Positions 35,665-44,677 of a stretch of 64,000 bases of DNA are shown here, one piece after another. Positions within the stretch are counted from its first letter, which is position 1; each line of letters starts with the position of its first letter. The notes under the pieces are model-generated. The model was given only the letters and a program-made list of their open reading frames with translations. It was not told where the DNA came from and searched no databases. The translations under genes were made by a program, and so were the position numbers. Source of the DNA: Acidaminococcaceae bacterium (GTDB lineage Bacteria > Bacillota > Negativicutes > Acidaminococcales > Acidaminococcaceae). The stretch spans positions 17,862 to 81,861 of the forward strand of contig JAFQZL010000021.1 in assembly GCA_017405945.1 (NCBI GenBank), given 5' to 3'.

Positions 35665-36908
35665 CTGAAATAACTGTACGGATGTATGGTGTGGTCCTCT
35701 TTCGGGTTGAAGCCGGTCAGCTTCGGGTCCAGCAAGGCCGAGGCCCGGGTGATCGCGTCATGCCCGAAACGGTCCCGCAGTTTGTCAACGGTCTTTTCGA
35801 GCTGTTCCTGTACCAGCAGCCGTTCCGCCGTATCGTCGAATAACGAAAGTTGCACGTGCCGGCTGGCGGTCACAAGGTAAATGGCGGAAAGGCTTACGCT
35901 CCGCAACGGTCTGGGCCACCGGTAATGCTGCCGGAACAGTTCCATGGCCGTTTCCAGAATCGGCGCGGACGTACAGCAGGGAAATTCCATTTGTTTCTGC
36001 CGCGAGAGGGTGAACAGCGAATTATCCCGTAAAAAAATCTGTACGCCCCGGCATTTCACACAGCAGTCCCGCAACCGCGCCGCCACTGATTCCGCCAGCA
36101 CCGTGAATACCAGCCTGACATCCTGTTCCGTCTGCAGGTCCCGGGGACAGGTAGTGCCGTTGCCGATGCTTTTAATCTGCTCGCTTTCGCTGATCTTCCG
36201 TACCGGGGACGTATCCATCCCATTGGCAAAAAACCACAGGATTTCTCCCCACTTCCCTAACCTGCGCCGCAAAATGGCAACGTCCGTCCGCGCCAGGTCG
36301 CCGATGGTATTGACAGCGATCAGTTCCAGCTGCCGCGCCGTGGATCTCCCGACGTACAGCAGGTCACCCACCGGCAGCGGCCACACGATTTCCTTAAAAT
36401 GTTCCCGGGAAATTACCGTGGTGGCGTCCGGCTTTTTCAAATCGCTGCCCAGCTTGGCAAAAATTTTGTTGAAAGACACGCCCACGCTCACCGTCACCCC
36501 CAGTTCCTTTTTTACCCGCCGGCGGATGGCATCCGCAATAGTCACCGGATCGCTGTGCAGGCAGGACAGGGAACCGGTCAGGTCGATCCAGTTCTCGTCC
36601 AGCCCGAAGGCTTCCACCTGGTCGGAATACTCGTAATAAATCTCCCGGGCCATGCGGGAAAAACGGATGTACTTTTTGTAGTCCGGCGGCACCAGCACCA
36701 ACCCCGGCGCTTTCAGCTTCGCTTCCCAGATGGCTTCCCCCGTCGTGACGCCCAGCTTCTTCGCAATCATGTTTTTGGCCAGTATGATGCCGTGCCGGTT
36801 CAGGGGATCCCCCGCCACCGCCACAGGAAAGTTCCGTATCTCCGGACGGTACAGGCACTCTACGGATGCGTAGAAATTGTTCATATCTACATGCAGGATG
36901 GATCGCAT
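35661..36908 (-). CDS. dinB: DNA polymerase IV (Y family)
   Basis: 415 residues. This is an error-prone translesion polymerase of the SOS response. The palm domain has D8 in LHVDMNNFYASVE and the catalytic D104-E105 in FGLDENWIDLTG, followed by the helix-hairpin-helix thumb (VNTIGDLARTDVAILRRRLGKWG) and the little-finger domain. The C-terminus lacks an obvious beta-clamp box as far as can be judged by eye. A long leader (~170 nt) carries a LexA box near the predicted transcription start, and a small gene follows with a 4-nt overlap. Confidence 0.95.
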   Translation of the reverse strand: MRSILHVDMNNFYASVECLYRPEIRNFPVAVAGDPLNRHGIILAKNMIAKKLGVTTGEAIWEAKLKAPGLVLVPPDYKKYIRFSRMAREIYYEYSDQVEAFGLDENWIDLTGSLSCLHSDPVTIADAIRRRVKKELGVTVSVGVSFNKIFAKLGSDLKKPDATTVISREHFKEIVWPLPVGDLLYVGRSTARQLELIAVNTIGDLARTDVAILRRRLGKWGEILWFFANGMDTSPVRKISESEQIKSIGNGTTCPRDLQTEQDVRLVFTVLAESVAARLRDCCVKCRGVQIFLRDNSLFTLSRQKQMEFPCCTSAPILETAMELFRQHYRWPRPLRSVSLSAIYLVTASRHVQLSLFDDTAERLLVQEQLEKTVDKLRDRFGHDAITRASALLDPKLTGFNPKEDHTIHPYSYFR

Positions 36909-36920
36909 GACAACACACTT

Positions 36921-37019
36921 TCAGGGAAGCAGAACGACAATGAAGCACAACAACAACACCAACAATACCAATAATAACGACAGCAATATGAAAAAGAAAA
37001 ATTCCAAAAATTTGTTCAT
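36921..37019 (-). CDS. possible hydrophobic micro-ORF in the dinB leader
   Basis: ATG at 37019-37017 opens a 32-codon frame ending in TGA at 36923-36921, 12 nt before the dinB start. The peptide would begin MNKFLEFFFFILLSLLL and is one transmembrane helix. It lies entirely inside the SOS-controlled leader. Against it, there is no recognisable ribosome binding site and the DNA is a CAA/AAC-rich low-complexity tract that yields hydrophobic peptides in more than one frame. Size and position recall LexA-controlled membrane peptides such as TisB, but this is only an analogy. Confidence 0.27.
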   Translation of the reverse strand: MNKFLEFFFFILLSLLLVLLVLLLCFIVVLLP

Positions 37020-37081
37020 GCAAAGAGCATCAGATAAATTTTAATTTTTATTGCAAAACGAATTTTAATTTTAATTTATAT

Positions 37082-37130
37082 AAAACTTTTGTTCGTTTTA
37101 TATTGTAGCACAGTTTTTACAAAAAGAAAA
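37082..37130 (-). promoter_or_regulatory. dinB promoter with LexA (SOS) box
   Basis: Minus strand TTTTCT (37130-37125) and TACAAT (37107-37102), spacer 17 bp. The box CGAACAAAAGTTTT (37095-37082) matches CGAAC-N4-GTTYG except for the last base and covers the predicted transcription start. Confidence 0.7.
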
Positions 37131-37142
37131 GCGAACACGACG

Positions 37143-37173
37143 AAAAAACCTGATGCGTGTCAAACGCATCAGG
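37143..37173 (-). terminator. terminator of the hydrogenase operon
   Basis: Perfect 10-bp stem CCTGATGCGT (37149-37158) / ACGCATCAGG (37164-37173), followed on the minus strand by six T residues. It lies ~60 nt after hypE. Confidence 0.93.
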
Positions 37174-37235
37174 CCAGAAAACACAATCCGGTATTTATGT
37201 CCGTTTAGATAAATTTATTTTTTCCTGCAGTCAGA

Positions 37236-38219
37236 TCAGCAAATCCTCGGCAGGCCTTCCCCCCGCAGCGGCAGTACTTTACGGTAACTGCCCAGCGCGG
37301 TCAGCAGAAACACGCCGGTTCCCTCCGTAACTTCGCCGGCAACTACGGCGTCTTTGCCGTATTTTGTACTTTGCAGAATCTCTAATACTTTCTCTGCTTC
37401 ACTATGAGGAACTGTCATCAGCATCTTGCCTTCGTTCCCCATGGTCAGCGGGTCCAGTCCCAAAATACCGCTGAGCCCTTTCACTGCTTCGCTGACAGGT
37501 AACTTTTCCTCTTCCAGATTGATGCGGCAGCCGGACGCTTCCGCCAGTTCGGTGGCAACCGTTGCCAACCCGCCCCGGGTGATATCCCGGATCGCATGGA
37601 CGTCAACACCTGCATCCAGCACAGCCTGCACCATATGGTTCAGCGGGGCGCAGTCGCTCTGCAGGGAGGTTTCCATTTGCAGGCGTTGCGTTAAGATTGT
37701 AGCATGGTGGTCGCCCAGGGTGCCTGTAATAATGATGGCGTCACCTGCTTTCAGATACGCGGCGGAAATCCTGCAGGCAGCCGGACGCACGCCGATGCCG
37801 GCGGTATTGATATAAACCCCGCCGTTCCCTTCCACTACTTTTGTGTCACCGGCCACGATTTTGACGCCGGCTTCCTTTGCCGTGGCGGCCATGGAGGCAA
37901 CAATCTTTTCTAACGTTTCCGTCTCCAGCCCTGTTTCCATAATAAAGGAAGCCGTCAGATATAACGGTTTGGCTCCCATGCAGGCCAGATCGTTAACTGT
38001 GCCGCAGACAGAGAGTTTTCCGATATCCCCGCCGGGAAAGAACAGCGGCTCCACCACAAAGCTGTCGGAAGTGAAGACGGGGACGCCATCCATTTCCGGC
38101 AGTACTGCCGCGTCTTCCATTTTATTTAAAATTTCGTTTTGAAAATGGGAAGCGAAAATGTCGTGAATCAGTTTTGATGTTTCTTCGCCGCCCGCTCCGT
38201 GCCGTAATGCGATTTTCAT
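37236..38219 (-). CDS. hypE: hydrogenase maturation protein HypE
   Basis: 327 residues from the ATG at 38219. It dehydrates the carbamoylated C-terminal cysteine to make the cyanide ligand of the [NiFe] centre. The protein begins LRHGAGGEETSKLI, has the PurM-like fold signatures TSDSFVVEPLFFPGGDIGKL and GDTKVVEG, and ends in PRIC with the required terminal cysteine. The longer frame up to 38363 overlaps hypD and is rejected: the ATG at 38219 overlaps the hypD stop (ATGA). It is the last gene of the operon. Confidence 0.96.
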   Translation of the reverse strand: MKIALRHGAGGEETSKLIHDIFASHFQNEILNKMEDAAVLPEMDGVPVFTSDSFVVEPLFFPGGDIGKLSVCGTVNDLACMGAKPLYLTASFIMETGLETETLEKIVASMAATAKEAGVKIVAGDTKVVEGNGGVYINTAGIGVRPAACRISAAYLKAGDAIIITGTLGDHHATILTQRLQMETSLQSDCAPLNHMVQAVLDAGVDVHAIRDITRGGLATVATELAEASGCRINLEEEKLPVSEAVKGLSGILGLDPLTMGNEGKMLMTVPHSEAEKVLEILQSTKYGKDAVVAGEVTEGTGVFLLTALGSYRKVLPLRGEGLPRIC

Positions 38220-39259
38220 ATTATTCCGCCTTCTCTGTATGTTATGCAGCAGGTTCCTTCGCTGCTGACCATGCACGCCCCTACCGGATGTTCCGGTGTG
38301 CAGCGTTTGCCAAAGTGAGGGCATTGCGTTGGCAGCGCATCCCCCAATACAATCCGGCTGCACAGACAGCCGGTTGGGATTCGGTCTTCGTTCAGACCGC
38401 GGCTGCCTGCGTCAAACGCTTTGTATTTTTCTTTTATGTACAAACCGGAGCCCGGCAGCAATCCGATTCCCCGCCAGACCGCGTCGCCGGCTTCGAAAAT
38501 TTCACCAACAATTTTTTGCGCCGCCGCATTTCCTTCCCGTTTCACAACAGACGGATATTCATTCCACAGGCCGGCGTGACCTTTACTGCTTTCCAACACC
38601 AGACGGACCATCGCCCGCAACAGATGGGGCTGCGAAAAACCGCCGATGACCATAGTTTCCCCATAGGCTTCGGCCAAATCCTCAAACGGCTCGCTGCCGG
38701 TAATAACCGCCACATGTCCCGGACACAAAAAACCGTCGATTCGGCCTTTGCTGCATAAAAACGATAAGGCCTGAGGCATGGTTTTTAAGGCAGTCAGAAA
38801 CTTTATGTTTTTCAGATTATTATCTGCCGCCATTTTGATTACCGTCGCCCACACCGGCGCCGTGGTTTCAAAACCTACAGCGGCTAAAATAAACGTGGTT
38901 TCCGGTTGCGCTTTGGCTTTTTCCAGCATCTCTTCCGGCGAATAGAAAAAATCCGCAGTGCCGCCCTGGTCCCGGGCTTCCGCCAACGACATTTTGCTGC
39001 CCGGTACCGCCAGCATGTCCCCGAAGGTCATCACCCGGCAGCCGGGAGTAAAGGCATACTCCACCAGCTTATCAATGTAGGACGTGGGCGTCACGCAGAC
39101 GGGACAGCCCGGACCTGATACCAGCGTTATCGTTTCCGGCAACAGCTGCCGCAATCCGGTACGGTACAGTGCTGATGTATGGGTTCCGCACACTTCCATC
39201 AGCTTCAGCGGATGGCCTTTGTAATTCTGTAAAAACGCAGCCAGTTCTTTTTCACGCAT
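38216..39259 (-). CDS. hypD: hydrogenase maturation protein HypD
   Basis: 347 residues from the ATG at 39259 (GGAGATCC upstream). This is the Fe-S scaffold on which Fe(CN)2CO is assembled with HypC. The family motifs are present: EVCGTHTSAL, GPGCPVCVTP, FGDMLAVPGS, VGFETTAP, PGHVAVITG and the cysteine-rich end (TGCLCSRIVLG, CPHFGKRC, GACMVSSEG). The open frame up to 39475 runs back through hypC in another frame and is rejected. It overlaps hypC by 8 nt and hypE by 4 nt. Confidence 0.96.
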   Translation of the reverse strand: MREKELAAFLQNYKGHPLKLMEVCGTHTSALYRTGLRQLLPETITLVSGPGCPVCVTPTSYIDKLVEYAFTPGCRVMTFGDMLAVPGSKMSLAEARDQGGTADFFYSPEEMLEKAKAQPETTFILAAVGFETTAPVWATVIKMAADNNLKNIKFLTALKTMPQALSFLCSKGRIDGFLCPGHVAVITGSEPFEDLAEAYGETMVIGGFSQPHLLRAMVRLVLESSKGHAGLWNEYPSVVKREGNAAAQKIVGEIFEAGDAVWRGIGLLPGSGLYIKEKYKAFDAGSRGLNEDRIPTGCLCSRIVLGDALPTQCPHFGKRCTPEHPVGACMVSSEGTCCITYREGGII

Positions 39260-39560
39260 GATGGATCTCCTCTGTTTGAGATTCCGACGCCGCAATCGTT
39301 TCGGACTCTTCCTGCGCGGCAGCCTTAATATCATCCGCTGTCTCCGCTGTCGCGTCCTCCAAATCCCGGAACAGAGCGATCCACTCTTTTGCCTCTTCCG
39401 TTTCCACCTTCTGGATCGCCATGCCGGCGTGCACCAGCACATAATCACCGGGCTGCACAGACACCATGGAAACATTCACCGGAACAACCGAGCCGGTAAA
39501 ATCCACGCGGGCATGATTGTTTTCAATTGATAAAACTTTTCCCGGATATGCTACACACAT
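39252..39560 (-). CDS. hypC: hydrogenase maturation chaperone HypC, with acidic tail
   Basis: 102 residues. It begins MCVAYPGKV with the essential Cys2 and has the HypC beta-barrel core (VPVNVSMVSVQPGDYVLVHAGMAI region). It carries iron between HypD and the large subunit. The core ends near residue 68; the remaining ~34 residues are an acidic, Ala/Glu/Asp-rich tail ending in HHA, longer than in most HypC proteins. It overlaps hypF by 10 nt and hypD by 8 nt. Confidence 0.94.
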   Translation of the reverse strand: MCVAYPGKVLSIENNHARVDFTGSVVPVNVSMVSVQPGDYVLVHAGMAIQKVETEEAKEWIALFRDLEDATAETADDIKAAAQEESETIAASESQTEEIHHA

Positions 39561-41998
39561 AGTGAACTCCTTAACAGTCCGTAATACGCCTGTCCCAGGC
39601 TGATGCCTCCGTCACCGGGGGACACTGCTTCGTTATGATAAACCTGAAAACCTCTTTCCTGCAGTTCCTTTGTACAGGTTTCCAACAGGATACGGTTTGC
39701 GAAACAGCCCCCTGCTAAAACCATTTGCTTTACTTTCATGCGCTCCGCCATATCGGTTACCATGCTTACAACTGCATAATGAAAGCCCAGCGCAGCGGCG
39801 CAAATATCTTTACGTTCTTTCTTTACTTGTAACAGCGCCTCGCATATAGGACCAGGATTGTAGATAACTTTTTCTAAATCATAATTATCTTTATCTTTTC
39901 CATCCGCTTTGATAGTTTCGTTGAACTTTCTATCATTGCTGTTTTTAATACTTTCGCCTGACTTGGTCAATTCTATCGCAAACGCAAGCGGCAACGGTTG
40001 TATCTTTTCCCGTAACGCAACCCGCGCCGCCGATTCCAGCGCCATGGCGCAGCGCCCCTGGTGGGAGTTAAAATCCGCCAGTCCCAACAGACTTGCAACC
40101 GCGTCAAACAGACGCCCCATACTGGATGTCTGAATTACATTGACGTTTAACTTTAACGCTTTCTGAACTATAGCAAAGCGTGGATCATGACTATGCAAAC
40201 CGGCCGCAGCCAGATGACATAATGCGGTTTTCCACGCCTGCTGCATGGAAACATCTCCGCCTAATATGGGGATAGATTTCAGATGACCGACCCGTGTAAA
40301 ATCAGAGCCTTCGCAAAGCAAGAACTCCCCGCCCCAGACGGTACCGTCCGTACCCAGCCCGGTCCCGTCAAAACATGCCGCCAGCACTTTTCCTTTCAGG
40401 TGATGTTCCGCCATCACCGCTAACGCATGGGCGTGATGGTGCTGCACCTGATAAAACGGCAATCCGTTTTTCTCCGCAAACATTTTTCCCCATTGCGCTG
40501 TTGCATAACCGGGATGCAAATCGCTTACAACCGCCAGCGGCTTAATGGAAAGAAGCTCTGTCCAGTCCTGCACGGAACCGGCAAAGAACTGTTCCGTCTT
40601 TTCCAATGATACATCCCCCGGGATTTCAGCCGGGAAAAAGCTTCCCTCTGCCGTCAGACAGAAGCCCGGCTCCATCTGGGCCCCAAGAGCTAAAATATGG
40701 TTATTGTTATACGCAGCATCAACGTTTGCCTCCGGATCCGACTTTGCCACCGGTTCCGGCATATACCCCTTCGTGCGGCGCAAAATCTGCACTTTGCCGT
40801 TCACAACCCGGGTCACCGAATCGTCAGCCGGGCGCAGGATTTCCCGTTCATAGGTAAACAGCGCGGCAATATTTTTGTGTTCATCAAAAAAACGTTGTGC
40901 TTCTTCGTCTTTATAAATAATCGGCTGCCCCGTATAGTTGCAGCTGGTAACGATAAAAGGAAACTCTGTATCGAGTTCGCTGTAAAATCCCATGGACGGC
41001 AGGAACACGCCCGCCTGATCGGAAACATCCGTCACATTTGCCGCAAGCCAGGCTGTCGCGTCTTGCTTTTTCTGACACAATACAATGGGACGAACCGCCG
41101 ACTGCAGCAGTTCTTTTTCTTCTGCAGATATGTAGCAAAACTTTTCCGCCAGTGTCACATTCGTAACCATCACGGCAAAGGGTTTGGACATTCTCTTTTT
41201 CAAATCCCTCAGGCGCGTTACAACTTCCACCTTGTCTGCGCGGCAGAGAAGATTAAATCCCCCCACTGCCTTGACCATGATGATCCGGCCCTGTGTCAAC
41301 AAATTGCGGGCTAAGTCAATTATGTTTTTATCTTGCGTCTGTCTGTCCGGAGAACCGGAAAAAGGATTTGCAAATAACTCGCCTTCTATACAGTCAGATG
41401 TTAAACCGTTTTTGTATTCTTCTTTTACAATACACTGCAACTGCGGCCCACAGTGATAACAGGAAATCGTTTCCCCGTGCCCGCGCCGGTTCTGCATGTC
41501 AGCGTATTCTTTAGCGCATTCATCACATAACGTAAACCGGTCCATGGTCGTGTTGGCACGGTCATACGGCAGCTTGCGGATAATCGTGTAACGGGGTCCG
41601 CATTGGGCACAGGAAATATAAGAGTATCCCTGCCGGCGGTTACCGTTTTCTTTTAGTTCGCGCAAACAGTTTTCACAAATGCCAGTGTCAGCAGAAACAG
41701 ACTTTACTTCGTCGTTTTCCGTGCTTGCAACAGAAATAAATTTATCAAACGCCTGATGCGAAACCGCTTCACATAAAAGTTTTTCAACACGCACCGGCAG
41801 TTTCGCTTTAACGAGGCTGTCGCATAACTGTTGTATATCGTCCGGCAATCCCGTAGCGGTAATTTCCACATGGGTTCCGGCATTGCGCACAAAACCCGTC
41901 AGTTTATTATCTTTTGCCAAACGACAAACAAGGGGACGGAAACCGACCCCCTGCACTTTTCCGTATACAGTTATTACAACAGTTACGTTTTGTTTCAT
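39551..41998 (-). CDS. hypF: carbamoyltransferase HypF
   Basis: 815 residues in the standard order: acylphosphatase domain (VYGKVQGVGFRPLV, about 11-90), two zinc-finger pairs (CENCLRELKENGN, CAQCG, CDECAKEYAD, CYHCG; about 105-185), a YrdC-like domain (about 210-390) and a C-terminal Kae1-like domain (about 410-815, HHHAHALAVMAEH and ACFDGTGLGTDGTVWGGEF). It makes the carbamoyl group passed to HypE. A polar insert rich in Lys, Asp and Asn (about 665-700) interrupts the Kae1-like domain. Start at ATG 41998; hypB ends 22 nt upstream. Confidence 0.96.
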   Translation of the reverse strand: MKQNVTVVITVYGKVQGVGFRPLVCRLAKDNKLTGFVRNAGTHVEITATGLPDDIQQLCDSLVKAKLPVRVEKLLCEAVSHQAFDKFISVASTENDEVKSVSADTGICENCLRELKENGNRRQGYSYISCAQCGPRYTIIRKLPYDRANTTMDRFTLCDECAKEYADMQNRRGHGETISCYHCGPQLQCIVKEEYKNGLTSDCIEGELFANPFSGSPDRQTQDKNIIDLARNLLTQGRIIMVKAVGGFNLLCRADKVEVVTRLRDLKKRMSKPFAVMVTNVTLAEKFCYISAEEKELLQSAVRPIVLCQKKQDATAWLAANVTDVSDQAGVFLPSMGFYSELDTEFPFIVTSCNYTGQPIIYKDEEAQRFFDEHKNIAALFTYEREILRPADDSVTRVVNGKVQILRRTKGYMPEPVAKSDPEANVDAAYNNNHILALGAQMEPGFCLTAEGSFFPAEIPGDVSLEKTEQFFAGSVQDWTELLSIKPLAVVSDLHPGYATAQWGKMFAEKNGLPFYQVQHHHAHALAVMAEHHLKGKVLAACFDGTGLGTDGTVWGGEFLLCEGSDFTRVGHLKSIPILGGDVSMQQAWKTALCHLAAAGLHSHDPRFAIVQKALKLNVNVIQTSSMGRLFDAVASLLGLADFNSHQGRCAMALESAARVALREKIQPLPLAFAIELTKSGESIKNSNDRKFNETIKADGKDKDNYDLEKVIYNPGPICEALLQVKKERKDICAAALGFHYAVVSMVTDMAERMKVKQMVLAGGCFANRILLETCTKELQERGFQVYHNEAVSPGDGGISLGQAYYGLLRSSLCV

Positions 41999-42020
41999 TT
42001 TTTGTATAACAAATTCTTAT

Positions 42021-42671
42021 TCAGAAACCTGCCCGCTGTTTCAGCCACGCCGCAGCTTCCGCGTACCCTTCGCCGGTCTTGCCGCTGACCTTGAACACCG
42101 GCGCCGTCTTGTTCAAATGCCGGATGCCTTTCATGAAAAATTCTTCATCAAAGTCAACATAGGGCAGCAGGTCAATCTTGTTCAGCACAATAATATCCGC
42201 TTTTTCAAAAGCCAGCGGATATTTGTAAGGCTTGTCGCTGCCGTCCGTCACGCTGACCTGCAGCAGCTTGATATCCTCTCCGATGGAAAACTCCGCCGGA
42301 CAGACCAGGTTGCCCACGTTTTCAATAAACAGGATACCGGGCTTGTCAAACGGCAGCGTATGGATGGCATTGTGTACCAGCGGCGCGTCCAGATGGCAGG
42401 CGCCGAAGGTGTTTATCTGGGTGGCCGCGATGTTTTGTTTCCGCAAGCGTTCCGTATCAATATTTGATTCAATATCGCCTTCGATGACATACCCGGGCAC
42501 ATCCAGATGTTTCAGCAGGTTTTCCAGGGTGGTGGTCTTCCCTGCTCCCGGCGGCCCCATGATATTCACCGCGAAAATTTTATGTTCCGCCAGATGTTCA
42601 TGGACATGCTCCGCAATATGGTTGTTCCGGGCATGAATGTCCACCATCACATCCGCTTTCATCATATGCAT
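42021..42671 (-). CDS. hypB: hydrogenase nickel incorporation GTPase HypB
   Basis: 216 residues from the ATG at 42671 (GGAGG 10 nt upstream; 2 nt after hypA). The P-loop is NIMGPPGAGKTT, followed by EGDIESNIDTERL, FIENVGNLVCPAEF and VLNKIDLLPY. It inserts nickel with HypA. The N-terminus has a few histidines (MHMM, HARNNH, HVHEH) but no long polyhistidine store. An open frame up to 42764 is rejected because it overlaps hypA. Confidence 0.96.
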   Translation of the reverse strand: MHMMKADVMVDIHARNNHIAEHVHEHLAEHKIFAVNIMGPPGAGKTTTLENLLKHLDVPGYVIEGDIESNIDTERLRKQNIAATQINTFGACHLDAPLVHNAIHTLPFDKPGILFIENVGNLVCPAEFSIGEDIKLLQVSVTDGSDKPYKYPLAFEKADIIVLNKIDLLPYVDFDEEFFMKGIRHLNKTAPVFKVSGKTGEGYAEAAAWLKQRAGF

Positions 42672-42673
42672 TG

Positions 42674-43024
42674 TTACTGATCCTCCACTTCCAGTTCCAC
42701 GCTTTTTACATAAAACTCCTTGCCGATGGGCGTAGGTTCCCCATCCCCGCCGCAATAAGGACATTGAAAGGAAAACCGTTTCCGTTCAAACTGTTTCCCG
42801 CATTTTTCACAGCGCAGCTGCGGTTTCACGCCCTCGATGAAAAGCTGCGCGCCTTCGCAGAGGGTGCCTTCCGCTATCACATCAAAATACATCTGGATGG
42901 ACTCGCCGATAAAACCGGAATCCTCCCCAACTACCAGATTGATGCGGCGCACACGGCCGTTGTTCTTTCTGGCAGTTTCGGAAGCGATATCCACAATCTG
43001 TACGGTAACGGGATACTCATGCAT
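42674..43024 (-). CDS. hypA: hydrogenase nickel metallochaperone HypA
   Basis: 116 residues from the ATG at 43024, chosen because HypA must begin MHE with His2 binding nickel and because AAGGAG lies 6 nt upstream; the frame is open to 43069. The zinc site is CEKCGKQF and CPYCGG. It begins ~95 nt after the Ech ferredoxin-like subunit, so structural and maturation genes share one operon. Confidence 0.95.
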   Translation of the reverse strand: MHEYPVTVQIVDIASETARKNNGRVRRINLVVGEDSGFIGESIQMYFDVIAEGTLCEGAQLFIEGVKPQLRCEKCGKQFERKRFSFQCPYCGGDGEPTPIGKEFYVKSVELEVEDQ

Positions 43025-43119
43025 GAGCTGCTCCTTATGCTTCGCCTGCTGCAGCCCGGATACAATCATCCGGTGCTCAGGCTTTTACCTGCTGCAGCCT
43101 TCGCGTTTTGCTTCCATTA

Positions 43120-43578
43120 TCAGGCTTTGGCCTGCCCCGCTTCGGCAGCCGCCTTCTGCGCCGCCGCTTTTTTAGCCTGGGCTGCGGCAATAGCCGCTTT
43201 CTGGGCTTCCGTCAGAACCACCTGGGGCTTGGGCGGAGGCGGCGGACCCTGCAACACTTCCTCCTCTTTTTCGGTGGCAGGCGCCGTATATTCCGTGTCC
43301 ATGGTCAGGCACTTCTTCGGGCAGTTGGTCACGCATTCTTTGCACTGCACGCAGGCAAAGCGGTTGATCTTCCAGGTACGGGCATTCCGGTCCACCGTAA
43401 TGGCATCGGACGGACAGTTCCGCATGCACATGCCGCAGAAGATACAGTTATCAATATTGTTGATTACCTTGCCCCGGTCGGCTTCGTAAACTTTTCTCGG
43501 TTCAAAAGGATATTGACTGGTTGCCGGCGGTTTAAACAGATTACCCAGCATCTCGCTGGCAAAGGACATAAAACTCAT
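43120..43578 (-). CDS. Ech-type hydrogenase 2[4Fe-4S] subunit (EchF-like) with Ala/Lys tail
   Basis: 152 residues. Two cluster motifs, CIFCGMCMRNCP (45-56) and CVQCKECVTNCP (76-87), make it the ferredoxin-like subunit, related to NuoI, that passes electrons from ferredoxin. After residue ~100 comes a poly-proline turn (GPPPPPKP) and a ~40-residue Ala/Lys/Gln-rich probable helix that typical EchF proteins lack. It follows the large subunit by 12 nt. Confidence 0.92.
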   Translation of the reverse strand: MSFMSFASEMLGNLFKPPATSQYPFEPRKVYEADRGKVINNIDNCIFCGMCMRNCPSDAITVDRNARTWKINRFACVQCKECVTNCPKKCLTMDTEYTAPATEKEEEVLQGPPPPPKPQVVLTEAQKAAIAAAQAKKAAAQKAAAEAGQAKA

Positions 43579-43590
43579 CGCCAGACCTCC

Positions 43591-44676
43591 TTATCTTTCA
43601 CAGCAGCTGATACACGGATCGATGGTCAGAACAATGTTCGGCACATCCGCCAGGTCGCAGCCCTGCAGCATTTTTACCAGCACCGGGATGTTCGCGTTGG
43701 TCGGCGTACGCAGACGGAACCGTTCCAGATTCTTTGTCTTGTTCCCTTTTACGTAATACACCGCTTCGCCGCGGGGCTGTTCCACGCGGGTAAAATATTC
43801 CGCCGCAGGCGGGAAGCCTTTCACCGGTACCGCAATGTCACCGGCCGGCATGTTTTCCACGCAGCCTTTGATGATGTCCAGGGACTGGTACAGTTCCAGC
43901 AGACGGACTTTAACGCGGGCGAAACAGTCGCCTTCTGTGGCAAGGACCGGGGTAAAACCTAATTCTTTGTAGGCTCCCCCTTCATCGCCAATCCGGTAAT
44001 CCTGCGGCACGCCGCTGGCCCGGGCCGTAGGACCTACGCAGCCCAGCGCCACCGCTTCATCATAGGTCACCGTCCCTACGCCCTTCAGCCGGGCGTGGAT
44101 GGTTTCATCATTCAGGAAGATCGCCGCGATTCCGTCTATCTCCTTTTTCAGCGCATCCAGGCGCTTTACAATCTCTTTTAACTCGTTATCGGAAATATCA
44201 CGGCGCACACCGCCCACCTTGCAGACGGAGAAGATGACCCGCCCGCCGGTGGTCTGCTCAATGATATCCAGAATCGTTTCACGGACACGCCAGCACTGCA
44301 TGAACAGGCTTTCAAACCCCAGGGCGTCGGCGCCCAGCCCGGCCCACAGCAGATGGCTGTGCAGACGGGAGATTTCGTGCCAGATGGTGCGCAGGTACTC
44401 CGCCCGCTTCGGAATCTCAATTTCCATCAGTCCTTCGATAGCCTTGCTGTAGCCCCAGCCGTGGCCGAAGGAACAGATGCCGCAGACCCGTTCCGCAATA
44501 TACACATATTCCTGGAACCCGCGTTTCTCCACCAGCTTTTCCAGACCGCGGTGGATATATCCGATGGAAGGAATGGCTTTTACAACTTTTTCATCTTTCA
44601 GTTCCAGGTCCAGATGGATTGGCTCCGGCAATACCGGATGCTGGGGACCAAAGGGAACGATTGTGCTTTTACCCAT
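43591..44676 (-). CDS. Ech-type [NiFe] hydrogenase large subunit (EchE-like)
   Basis: 361 residues. All four nickel-iron ligands are present: C65 and C68 in RVCGICSFGH, and C355 and C358 in DPCISCCER at the very end, so this is a true hydrogenase and not a NuoD-type complex I subunit. The protein stops three residues after the last ligand, so it has no C-terminal extension to remove, in line with the absence of a maturation protease gene in the operon. Group 4 membrane-bound enzyme, coupling ferredoxin oxidation and H2 formation to ion pumping. Confidence 0.95.
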   Translation of the reverse strand: MGKSTIVPFGPQHPVLPEPIHLDLELKDEKVVKAIPSIGYIHRGLEKLVEKRGFQEYVYIAERVCGICSFGHGWGYSKAIEGLMEIEIPKRAEYLRTIWHEISRLHSHLLWAGLGADALGFESLFMQCWRVRETILDIIEQTTGGRVIFSVCKVGGVRRDISDNELKEIVKRLDALKKEIDGIAAIFLNDETIHARLKGVGTVTYDEAVALGCVGPTARASGVPQDYRIGDEGGAYKELGFTPVLATEGDCFARVKVRLLELYQSLDIIKGCVENMPAGDIAVPVKGFPPAAEYFTRVEQPRGEAVYYVKGNKTKNLERFRLRTPTNANIPVLVKMLQGCDLADVPNIVLTIDPCISCCER

Positions 44677-44677
44677 G

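Noticed and set aside
36930..36985. CAA/AAC-rich tract as a phase-variable microsatellite
   Set aside because: The triplets are imperfect and a length change would not alter a known gene; noted only as a reason for caution over the micro-ORF.
39260..39475. 72-residue N-terminal extension of hypD
   Set aside because: It is hypC read in another frame (Arg-rich translation); the HypD family begins at 39259.
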